DNA of 64,000 bases, taken from assembly GCA_013365325.1 (NCBI GenBank), contig JABVXV010000093.1:1-64000 (forward strand), read 5' to 3'. The notes beneath the pieces were generated by a model. It was not told where the DNA came from, searched no databases, and saw only the letters and a program-made list of their open reading frames with translations. Made by a program: the position numbers and the translations under genes. Positions within the stretch are counted from its first letter, which is position 1. The number at the start of each line of letters is the position of its first letter. The stretch comes from Dipetalonema caudispina (Eukaryota; Nematoda; Chromadorea; Rhabditida; Onchocercidae). Shown here piece by piece: positions 24,189 through 35,610 of the stretch.

Positions 24189-27100
24189 CTATCGACGACC
24201 AAAACGTATAAATTCGAATTTGTTGCGTCGTTTGTCCATTTGAAATTGATTCGAATCTATGAAACGTTTTAATTAAGAATAACTTTAAAAAATGGGTAGT
24301 ATGGTCAATTTTTATATGATTTTTGATAAAAAAGTAATGGTGAAATTACAGGATTTGAATACTTAATTTCATCATCAATAATTACACACAATTCATATAT
24401 CACGAATATTTCAATTTAAATAAAATATTTCTTTGGAGTTCGAATTTGAAATTTGTTAGTCATTTTTTTTTTCAAAGGAATATTTTTTTCATTTTAAAGA
24501 TAAAACCTCACCAAGTATTCGTGTAAAATGGAAAAAAAAATGAATCATATGTACAAATGTAATGATAAACTTTGAAAACTTTAGTAAATTTTGTCCCAAT
24601 TTTTTCCTCTTTCTAACCCCTTCCACTGTCACCAACCAAAATAAACCCTTCATTTTGTTAAGCGATATTCAGAAAACGATAGGAATAATGATGAAAATGT
24701 TTTTTCCGTATCACCGCAACGGATTGTTGCCACTCGCAAATGTCATCATTTATGTTCTTAAAACGTATCGTTGAAATGACATTTAGTTAACATGCAACAG
24801 ACTCATTAATGAATTTTGAATGCTTGGCAACTTATATTTAAGATGACGAACAGGAAGAGAAAATGGGAAAAGAAATCATCAAATAGCCTTGTGGATAAAG
24901 TGATAGCAGTAATAGCACTATAGAGACTACAGGCTAATTTTGACAAATGCCTGAAAATTGAATATTTGCCAATGGATACAATGAAATTTTGGATATGATG
25001 AAATATATATTATTGGTTCATTGATCACTATCACTTGATTTGTGGCAAAATTTCGAACGACGAGATTTAAATCAATAAATTTTACAAAAAGTTATGAAAT
25101 TGAACATGTTAAACTATCCTGTATAATTAGGAGGATAATTGTTTCATCCGTATGTTAAAAGTAAGAAATGCTAAATTTTGAAGCTTCGGAAATAAATTTT
25201 TTCAGATGTTTGAGATTTGGAAATTTATGTAAATTGATTGCTTTCATAAATTTTGACCATTTTTTCGAAGAATCTTTGAGAAAGAGGAAAAAAAAAGAAG
25301 GATAATTACGGCAACTGTGCACCATTTATCAAAAAAAAACAATATGATATAATAAATCATATTTTACATGTAAGCGATCCATCTATCTGACTTGATGCTT
25401 GTAATAAATTGAATAAGGAATATATGTAAGTTAATTTAAATACATATAATAAATTCTATAAAATTTTCCTCGCTACTTCCCAAAATTAAATGAAGCATAA
25501 ATAATTTTTGGAATAATTCGTATTTCCTGTAAAAGAGTTGTCTTGCATATGAGATAAATATATGGTTTAAATTATTGACATTTTTGTAAATTTATTTTTT
25601 ATAATAGTTGTGATATTTCTGGAGCATCTTTTGAAATTCTTGAAACAACCAGAACATCGTTTAACAATTTATGGCACTTTTGAAACAGCCTTTGAAACTT
25701 TTAAAACTTTTGAGGCTTCTGGAACATTCTATAAAACTTTTCGAACATCTAGAACAAAATTTAGATAGTGTAAAAAGCATTGTTATTATCCAGCAAATAA
25801 GTAAACAAGGCTTTTCTTGTTATTAAAAAGAAAAATAAATCATCTTTGGAAATTGAAATTTCTTTCAATCTGAATTTTTTTGAAATTTTTTACTAAAGAA
25901 CAAATGTGATCTTAATTGCTAGACCGCATAATTTTCCATGCTGATGCCTAATCCTTAGATGATAATTAACTCGAAATACTAATATCGTAATGACCTGACA
26001 GATAGTAATTAGTTAACTAAAGCATTAAAAAGCATTAAGTTATCCTAAGCCTTTCGTGAAATTCAATCATAAGATAATATATTATTTCTCAAGGAAAAAA
26101 AATTCGAAATTTCAAACTATTGGATGCTAAGCATATATACTTCATCATCAACACCAATATTTATTAAAGAGTACTTCAAAAATGCTTATTCATAGGAACA
26201 AAAGAGGGAATAGTTAATTTTTTTTTAAATTTAAGAATAAATAAAAATGAATATTTCACAATTTAAAGTACATTTGATACAATGACCAATTATGAATCGA
26301 CAATTTTCTTCTTTCCATTCAAATGAATAGTTATTGTTAAGTATGTCGAAAAAAAAAAAAAAAAAAAAAAAGAATTTTCGGTAACGTACTTATGAAATAC
26401 TCTTCAAAATTTCGAAGTGAAACAAGAAAAACGATTAAATTATTTGTCAAACTTTTTTCATTTCTCTTTTCTTTTCTTTCTTTCTCCTTTTTTTTTTTTC
26501 TTTTTTTTTTTCTGCCCAGTAATGTGACAAACATTGTAATTCGTTATTTTGCAAAAATTTAGAAATTTGTATCCAACATTTCATTAAAAGATCAAGAAAA
26601 AAAAAATCCGGAAATTTAAAGCACATTTGATAAAATTATATTAATTAAATATACGGACAAATTATATTAATTAAATATTTGTTTTCTCTCTCTTTCTTTC
26701 TTTTTTGCCCAATATTGTAACAAACATTGTAATTTCCTTTTTTCCTTTTTTCTTTTACCAGTTAGAAGTATAATTATAATGCTTTACTATTTCGGTGTAA
26801 TGAGAAATGTTTTAAAATAGTAACAAAATTTTTTTGTTTAAATCTTTGTAATTTCAAATAAATCATTAATCCTTCTGTTAATGTGAAAGTCTTTGAAAAT
26901 ATTTGCAAGTTACAACTTTATGACATAATTAATAATAATATAGGATAATATAAATTAGCTGATGTTTTTGTTTATTTTTTTACAAAATTCAAATATTAGG
27001 ACAATCATTTATATATGTCCTTGTCAGCAATATACACATACATAACTGATATAATTCGAACAGAATTGTATAAAATATTTCAAATTTTGGGAAGAGGAGG

Positions 27101-28389
27101 TGAAGGAAGAGGTGTTGGGAAAAAGAGAACCTAAGAATATTTGATAGTGAATGGGTAAATGCTAATAAATCATAAGCTGAAAATTTTAAACTTTTTACGA
27201 TATTCAATGGTTGTAGAAATTTAATCTAAAATTATGATTAGTACTAAATAATCTTAAATTTTAAACAATTTAAGGGGATTGTGAAGTAATACCATCATTA
27301 GGAATAGCATATGACTGATTAATAAAATAATCATTGAAAATAAAACTGATAATTAATAATTGTGATAATGTGCAATATAAATGATAAAATTTGCAGCTGC
27401 AAAATAAGCGATTTTTATTATCTTTGCTAATGAATCATTTGTAATTTTAAGCAGAATTTCGAAAAAAATATTCGTTTATTAGGAATTTTTGCATGAAAAT
27501 TCAGAAGAAAAATGTTTTATGTTGTACAATAGAAAAATGTATTGAATTAATCAAAATCCTTTCCAACAATCAGAAATTATTTCACTAAGAATTTTAAAGA
27601 TTTTATAGCCTATTCTGTTATTAATTAAAAGTGGAAAACAAAATTTTATTAGTGGTATGACTGAAATAAATTCATTTTTTCTTGAAAATACTAAAATTTG
27701 TTTAAATATATCTTAGAAATTTGGAATTTATCAAGCTGAAATATTCATGGATTCGGTTATAAATATTAAAATACCATTTTTCCGGAGTAATATTCCAGAA
27801 AACAACGACAAAAAAAAAAGAAGAAGAAGAAGAAATTTACCATCTGCTAAATTTTCAAGCAATGATAATGTATTCAGCAATTGTTCTTCCGCTTTTGCAA
27901 TAAGTTCACGATCACCCCTATTGTATGTTATGGGCTCTAACAATTCATTTGTCCGTTTACTTTCTGCAACAATTTTATTGAAAATTTTGAAATAAAAAAG
28001 AAAATTTCTCTTTTATTTTAATCATTAAAATTAATAAAAATTATTGAAAAAAAAAAAAGATTATTTGAAAATTCGCATTTAATTAAATATTAGCAATCAT
28101 CTTGCTTCATATTTCATTTTACAAATATTTAATAAATATTTTAATTAGCCATATTTATTCTTTTTTTTTCTTCTTGTTGACAAATTATTCAATCAAAATT
28201 ATTAATTTTTGTTCCTTAAATTATCAAAATCTTCCTTTTTATTTCATTTTTATTTCTTCTAATCATATTTCTTAAACTTCATCCAATGAATTTGGTTTAA
28301 AAAAAAAAAAAAAAGAGAAAAAACTTACGAATTTTTTGAGAAAAAACTGCCGAAATAAAAATAATGAAAGGAATAAATGTAGTCATCAT
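24189..28389 (-). CDS. flp-12: FMRFamide-like neuropeptide precursor, FLP-12 type
   Basis: This is a secreted precursor of the amidated neuropeptide RNKFEFIRFamide, which is the known nematode FLP-12 peptide. Three exons join in phase: 28389-28329, 27963-27841 and 24256-24189, giving 83 residues. Residues 1-18 are a clear signal peptide (MMTTFIPFIIFISAVFSQ). A KR dibasic site follows at 23-24, then an acidic and amphipathic spacer (about 25-68). The single peptide copy is at 72-80, preceded by DKR (69-71) and followed by G81, which becomes the amide, then RR and the stop. Donors are GTAAGT and GTAAAT. The second intron is about 3.6 kb. The ATG at 28389 was chosen because a second ATG follows directly and the signal sequence begins there. 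The gene lies upstream-to-downstream with flp-8 on the same strand. The mature peptide matches the known sequence exactly, so the family assignment is firm; the intron joins are inferred. Confidence 0.93.
25612..25765. repeat. Degenerate short repeat in the flp-12 intron
   Basis: A motif like TTTTGAAA(C/T)...TCTGGAAC or CTAGAAC recurs about six times over 150 bases at irregular 15-30 base spacing. This is simple quasi-tandem structure inside the large second intron of flp-12, with no coding potential. Confidence 0.5.
26500..26740. repeat. Diverged local duplication in the flp-12 intron
   Basis: A T/C-rich stretch followed by GCCCA, a short variable part and ACAAACATTGTAATT occurs around 26505-26541 and again around 26695-26733, about 190 bases apart. 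Neighbouring segments (AAATTATATTAATTAAATA, near 26635 and 26660) are also doubled. Confidence 0.5.
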
Positions 28390-28519
28390 GAAAAAGCTAG
28401 CAGGAAATGGATGACTGCAAGTTTGAATTGGCATATAAGGATGGTTTTTAGGGATAAAATGGGCGGAGGCCTTAAATTGCTCTCAATGCATTTCCCAAAA
28501 AATGTTTCACCCTCCTCCT

Positions 28520-28551
<32 letters not shown>

Positions 28552-31500
28552 AAAAGAACTCCCATGTTTAAAATTTAAAAAAAAAAAATTAGCATTTTTC
28601 AATTATTTTTTAATTTAGTTAATTATCATTATTATTATTATTTTTTTTTTTTATTTTGATAATATATACTTAATAAAATGATAAATATGGGGGAAAAAAA
28701 AAAACGCATAAATTTGACTAAATAATTTTTAATCTTTTATAAGAATAATTCCTAAATAACTAAAATTATTGTGGCAGAAAAAAATCTTTCATTGTTGTAA
28801 GTTTTGCTAATAATTCGTATTTTATAAAATGAAAATAAATTTGACTGTAAATTCTGATTTTTTTTTAATGAAAATAAATTTTAATGAACAAAATTAACAT
28901 AATGAAATTTTTGAACAAATTTAAGCATTTTTTTGGAAATGTTCTGCAATCGCCCTACGACGAAATTTCTTTTCTCTCAAATAACCATAAAATGAAAATC
29001 TTAGAAGCTTCCAATGAGTAAATTATTTATTCTTGATTATGGGAATTATTGTGCTAATTTCAATGCATTTCCAAACCTTCCTTTAACCCTCTATCATTGC
29101 CTAAACTCTTTTTTTTTTTTTTTTTAAAAAAAACTTTTATAAATATATCGAACATTTTTACCTCGTATTTCATTGCTTAACTTTTTTCTTCTTGTTTTTC
29201 ACGAAAATTTGAATCTATTTTTAAATATTATTGAGCGAAAAGTTGTGAAAATTGAATTGTTACAGAAAATTTTCTAAAGGATTGATTTTTGCAAATTAAA
29301 TTCCCGGTAAATTAATCATTATATTATGTATCCTTGACATTCTATTTTTAAGAATAAACCAATTACTAAGTGCTACCAAAAGATCAATTTTGAAAAACTT
29401 AACTTTTTATAGTTCGATTACCGATTTCATTTGACAGATAACTGGGATGCAGCATGCAATTATAAATCATCGGAGGATTATTACAATAAAGCTTAGGATT
29501 TAAATTTTATTTTTTGACTCGCATAATTTATTTGAAATTTTTTTGGTCAAAAAAAAAGAAATGTACAACATTTTTTGTGTCGGAAGTTCATTCCCACTTT
29601 TTGAGTATCAAAAATTGGCAAATGAAACCATATTCATTCCAATTATTTTAATATTAAGCTTAAGGGAATCTTTTCAATTCCAAATGATAACAATTCTTGT
29701 TTCTATTAAATAAATATCATTGCTTTTACAATTGTTGAAATTTATGGTTCAAAGACTGCAAATTACGAAGCCTAAATTCCAACAGTTGTTTGCTCGCAAA
29801 AAATTGCTGATTCAACATTTGAATTGAAATATTCAAATACTCAAATAAAATTAATATATTTGATACACTAATTTATAGAATTTTAATTTAGTTCAAATTA
29901 ATTTAAAATATTTTACACCATTATTATTACTAATCAAATAATAATATTTCTTACCAAAAACTAATAAATTCATTGTAGAATTGACACTTTTTTGAATGTT
30001 TAAATTAGTCTTCATTTATAGATATCGCTATCTTGCTATTCATTTCACTTTGCCGCAATGTTTATCTTTTTCATTTCGGGTCATAATAATGCCCAATTTT
30101 GAAATAACCTTTGCGTTACAAATGAAACTATAAGGTAATATGTTCCGAAAATATTAAATCAACAAGCTTTACTCTCTCCCCTACCGATCATCTCAAATTC
30201 AGAAGAAAATATAAATAAAAACGAATTGCAGTAACGGACAAGTTCTTGAAATTATAATTTTTTAAATCTTTCATTTCTCCCATCTTCGACATATCGACTA
30301 AAAGCTCTTATAGATTATAGAAATGAGAAAACAACATAAAAATTAGCTGTAAACGATGATTGTTTTTCTTCCCTGTACTTATGTTAATGAAAAAAAAAAA
30401 AAAAAAATGAAAAATGAAGGAAAAAACTAATTTAAATAATTTTTTCAATCACTTGAAATTCGAGAAATAATTTATAAAGAATAAATTTGAAGTTAAAATT
30501 TAAGAAAAAAATTATAAATGAATTGTTTTTTTCTTTTTCCACCCAAGTTATCTGCAAAAGTATCTTGCAACTTCATACAACGCATTTTCTGATAATATAA
30601 TTTGAGTCGATAATAAAAAATGGATAAATGCAAATTATCTACCGATAAAGTATTCGTTTAATCCATAAAATGATCCAATTGTTTGGTAAGAATCGCTATG
30701 CAAATATTTAGCGGGAACTATTTGGAAAATTTAATTAAAAATTAAAAATTTTAATACTGAATCCTCATAACAAAGAATTTTTAGAACAATTTGACAATTT
30801 TTGCTTGTTTATTTATAAAATTATTTCAAGATAATAAGTTTTATCGAAGCATAAATCAAGCATATTTTCAGCATTTAGACATCCACACTATTTAGGAAAT
30901 AATTATGATTCCTTTAGCTATGATTAATAAAGCGTGAAGTAGTGGATTTTTTCAATTATTAAAATCATTCTGTTTTCAATACTTTTTCAAAAGTTTTCCT
31001 CATTTGACATGAAGTATTTCGTGTTGATTAACATTAAAAATACAAAACATATTACTTAATTAAGTGAAAAAAAAAAAGAGTTACTAGTTCGTATTTTACT
31101 AACACTGATACATTATTCAGTAAAAGTAAAAAAAGCATTGAAATAATCACCTTTTATTTTTCCCTTTTTTTGAACTTGAAACAAATCATTTATTTTATAT
31201 AGCAAAAATTAAAGAATTTCATGAAGAAAGATATAATACATATTAATTATGCTTAATTACATATTTGTACGGAGTTAATTTTGCATTATATCATTGTAGA
31301 TAAAAATATCTGCATCATGCATTTTTTTTAAATTTTTTTTTAAAATTTAGTCATAAGTTTTAATGTGAGCAAAAAAGACAAAAATTCAATCTTTCCTTGA
31401 AAAAAAAAGACAAAATAAAACACTTTGGACACAATTTGGTAAAGAAAGTAAACGAAGATTTTTTTTTTTGTGGAGGAAGGGAAGAAAGCTGATCATCACT

Positions 31501-33235
31501 CTATTGAAATTATCCATCACTGGGATATTTGAAAAAAAAAAAAACAAGAACAAAAATTCCACTCTTCGGCTTATATAGCTTAGCTTTATTATTTTTAAAT
31601 CCATCCATTTCCCGAAATTAACGAAACAGCTGGGTAGAAGGAAAAATGAAAGATTACATTTTTTAGAATTAATTATATCGTTACGTAAGCTTAATCAAAT
31701 TAACTCCTATCATAAATTATATTTGAAAGATTGGATACGGAACTTTAAACTAATAATCAATGCAGCTATTGGGTAATAAAATTTATAGAATATTCAAAAG
31801 TCCTTTTCAAGTTAAATTGTGAGGCATGGGTAATAAAAATTTTCAACGTCAAGCAGCCTATTTTCTTCAATAAATTTTATCAGATATTGATTTGTTACAA
31901 TCCAAACTTTCATTTGTTATTATCCCAATGTTTTTGTTAGTCATTATATATATACACATGACTACATAGAATTTATCCTCATTGTTATTAGTATTAAGTT
32001 CACATTTTAATTATCCTCTTCAAATTTTCCAAAATTAAATTGTACAGTTTTTGATAAACGAAATTCAAATTATTGATTAATAAATGTTAAAAATTTAGAC
32101 TTAATTTGTTTCAAAAAAGGAAAGAAAGGATGAAAGGAAACCATAAAAATTTTGAATGCAACAAGAGGAAATTTCCATAGCAGCTTGAAAGTAAAACAGT
32201 AAATGTTTTGTAGCAAAAAGATATTTTAGTCTTAAAATTATTTTGAAAATATTGGATTGAAATATTAACAGCAGATTTTGAAATGAACGTAAAATAACAA
32301 GAAGCTATTTTAGAATATTTCTAGAGATTAAAATTACAGTAAATTAAAGAATAAAGTATTTTAAGGATCGAATTGGAAAAAATAAGAAAAGATCTTTACT
32401 AATACGATAGGAAAACATGAAAAAAAAAAAAAAAAAACCTTTTTATGGATTAAAATTTAATATATAATTCACCAAAGTTATGAAAGAAAGAAATGAAAAT
32501 AAAGAAGGTTTAAAAGAACAAAAACAAGTCTTTTATCATGAAATTTCACTGTTTGACTATAGGTAAGAGGAAATAAATGAATATCAACATTTTAATAGCA
32601 AGAAGCAAATCTTTTTTTTTGAATTAGAAGCAATTGTGAGGTTAGTTTCAATCATACGGTCTTCGTTACTTTGTATTACCTTCGTGACCTTTCACATTTA
32701 GGCTCACAAATGGATCAGTAAAACAAGCTTCATGTAGAAGTTTAATCGTAGTAAATTTGCTATCACTAAAATTATAAAATTTTTATTTTTTACTTAAACA
32801 TTTGAACGATGCGTGTTAATTATACCATCAGCAAAATTCATCAATCATCTGACGAAAATTTATGCTAATTTTTTAACACGTAATTATACGTGACGTATAT
32901 GTTCACTTTGGTTCCATTGGTTCCATTTATTACACATTGTAAATGAAAGGATGGTTGTAGAATAAATATGCATGCATGTATGCATGCATTCATGCATGCA
33001 TACTATGTGTGCATGACTGTATATTTGATGCTATAATAGGGAAGATGAAGAAGATTCAAGGCAATAATTAACAGTGAATTCCGGGGATAGTCAAATTTCA
33101 AACATTCATTGAAACCAATAGAACTGTTGTTTAAATGCAACACACTTCACTTCCACAAAATTTACTGTTTAACACAAATATATTATGCCATTTATCAAGT
33201 GTAAATACCATCATTCGGTGAAATAATTCGAAGCT
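28390..33235. other. Gene-poor AT-rich region between flp-12 and flp-8
   Basis: Nearly 5 kb contains no exon I can support on either strand. It holds the flp-12 promoter side and the flp-8 3' flank, several poly(A) runs (for example 28521-28546 and 30391-30406) and a CATG-rich palindromic stretch at 32968-33002. Confidence 0.5.
32968..33002. repeat. CATGCATG-rich self-complementary repeat
   Basis: Alternating TGCATGCAT units are internally palindromic and extend about 35 bases. They lie 230 bases below the flp-8 stop codon. Confidence 0.85.
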
Positions 33236-35610
33236 TTAAAACATCTTCAATTTGATGGAACGTTTACCGAATCGGATGAATTCATTCTTTCGTTTGTTAA
33301 ATCTGTAAAAAAAAAAAAAAAGAAAAAAAATTATGGTTCCTGCTACTGTTGTCATTTAAATTTGATTTAAAATCATAGGTTTTTTTTTTTTTTTTACAAA
33401 TTCTTCATTAAAATTGTGGGATATATTCAAACAAACAGATGATTGGAAGTAATCTTAAGTATGCTAAAACAAAAGATTTTAGTGCTGGTACTTATTTGAA
33501 GTACATTACGCCATAAGGTAAATGTTCATATGTGCAATAATTTGTTCATAATTGATTTGAATGAAAAATAGAAGTTTTGGATTCCAAAAAAAAACGAAAG
33601 TTTCGCATTATAGTGGGAATTACTCATACTTATACTAAAAATTAATTCGCGACAAAATAATTCAAATCTATATCCAAAAAAATTCATTTTCAAATTCATA
33701 TTTGAATTTAAAAAAAAGTACAATATGACATAATACTTCATGAAGTCATCTCTTTTTCCGAAACGAATAAATTCGTTTTTACGTTTGTCAGCTTTGAATG
33801 GTTCGTTCATCGAATGGTCATTGATCCTCATCCCTGTAAGAATTTAAATTCACGATTAATTACAAAAATACCAAAGCATAAAGTGTATTATCCGACTATT
33901 CTACTAATTCGTACCTAATTGATTTGACATTTGCTACTTTATGTTCTCTAAAAAATTTCTTTCAAATTGCTATCATTTACACTACATTTGAAAATTAGCG
34001 AGTTAATTTCAAAATACCACAGCTGACAGAGTATTTAATGAAATCAATTACATCGTTTAAAATAAATTAGCTAGATCTAATCTCATTTTTAGACTTTTAG
34101 ATTGCATCAGATACACTTACAAGATATTTTAGCCTTCTTCAATTAAGAAATTTTCGAAGTTAAAAGAAAAATTTTTTTGAAAATAAGGAAAAAATTCTGT
34201 AAAATTTTTCTTAAAGCTAAAATTTGGTTATGCAACTCCCATTTAGGTTTCTATTTAAAATTATTTAAGAAAATATAGAGGAAAGAAAAAAAGCGAAAAG
34301 AAATAGTAAGGAAACGTTTTCAAATATTTTATTATTAACAACTTTGGTTGGCAAACAATGCCACTTACGAATTAAAATTATAATTTTATATTCGCTGTAT
34401 GCAAAATTAGTTGTTAAAATGCTTTATAGGTAAAATCAATATAAGGATATTTTTGAATCTTTAGTATTGCGATATTTTAACATATTATACTGATGTTGAA
34501 AAATTATACCTGAGTATGGCACAAAGTTATAATCAACCAATGGCGGCTCCTGGAAAGTGCAATTCATTCGGATTAATAAGTATCAAAGAAATTACTAGAT
34601 TTATTTCGTATTTTTTCAATATTTCTTTATGTCTATTGAAAGACTGCAATTTTTTAAAAATTTAACTTAATTATACCATTGTCATGGTCAATTAGATGAC
34701 GATATTTCCTTATTTTTTCTTGCTCCATATCATTCACTTTGTTAATTCCTAATTACTGAGAAAAGTTCTTCATTTACCCTTTCTTAAAGTAGACTAAATC
34801 AATAAAGGGGAACATACCGGTTCTTCAACGAAGTATCAAATCTAACTGCATTTAAAAATTCATTAGATAATTTTCAACAGTGATACAAGATGAACAGGGA
34901 TTCCACTTTTTGCATGATTCTAAGGTTCGAAAATTTCGGAAAATGATAGCATGTTTTACTTCAAAGCACCTTTTATATCATAGCCTAGAATTAAATTTCC
35001 TGGATACATGTATAAACACTTCCGGTATGAAGCATTATGATTTGAAAAGTGTAGAAATAATATAAAATCTGTCAAGATTTAAGTTACCCAGAGATACTGT
35101 GTCGTGGGTGTTAAGTACTCGCTGATAATGTGTTTCATCTCGCTTGTTTCCTATTTCAATTTCGAAAATTATTTTAAATTTTAAATTATGATGAAGAAAA
35201 TAGAACTTAAATGCTGTATGAAAAAACACATCACATCATTCCAAACAGCGAGAAGGATGATAGTTTTGAATCAGATCTGTGTCATCCTGGCGTTGAAGAA
35301 TCAAAAGCAGAATAGGAATTTTCAAAAGATAGCTCATCGGCAATTAAGATTTATTTTAATTCATCGTCATATGATAGATTTAATATACTTAACTTTTTTT
35401 ACAACTTTTTATCAGTTAGAAAAAATCGACGATTAAACAATGGTGGAATTTGAAATCTGAATTTTATTAGAGATGAATTTAACCTACATCATACAATGAA
35501 TCATGTACGGGAAGATGAGCTGCTAACGGTAATGGCAGCACTTGAGAGACGAAAACCATAACCAAAAGCACCTGAATGAAGGTATTGGAAACAGAAGGGA
35601 TACAGGTCAT
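33236..35610 (-). CDS. flp-8: FMRFamide-like neuropeptide precursor, FLP-8 type
   Basis: This is a secreted precursor of KNEFIRFamide (Ascaris AF1; FLP-8 in Caenorhabditis), a peptide acting on nematode muscle and neurons. Four exons join in phase: 35610-35488, 34549-34510, 33833-33737 and 33302-33236, giving 108 residues. Residues 1-30 are a signal peptide (hydrophobic core about 12-28, VLLVMVFVSQVLPLPLA). A spacer follows to about 70. Two identical copies of KNEFIRFG are at 73-80 and 92-99; each is flanked by dibasic KR sites (71-72, 81-82, 90-91, 100-101). G80 and G99 provide the amide. The two copies sit in separate exons. The third-exon donor was set at GTATTA because it gives phase 2 and reads RDDFMKFNKRKNEF without a stop. 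I know Caenorhabditis flp-8 to carry more copies; here only two are visible. The mature peptides are exact, so the identity is firm. Confidence 0.95.
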
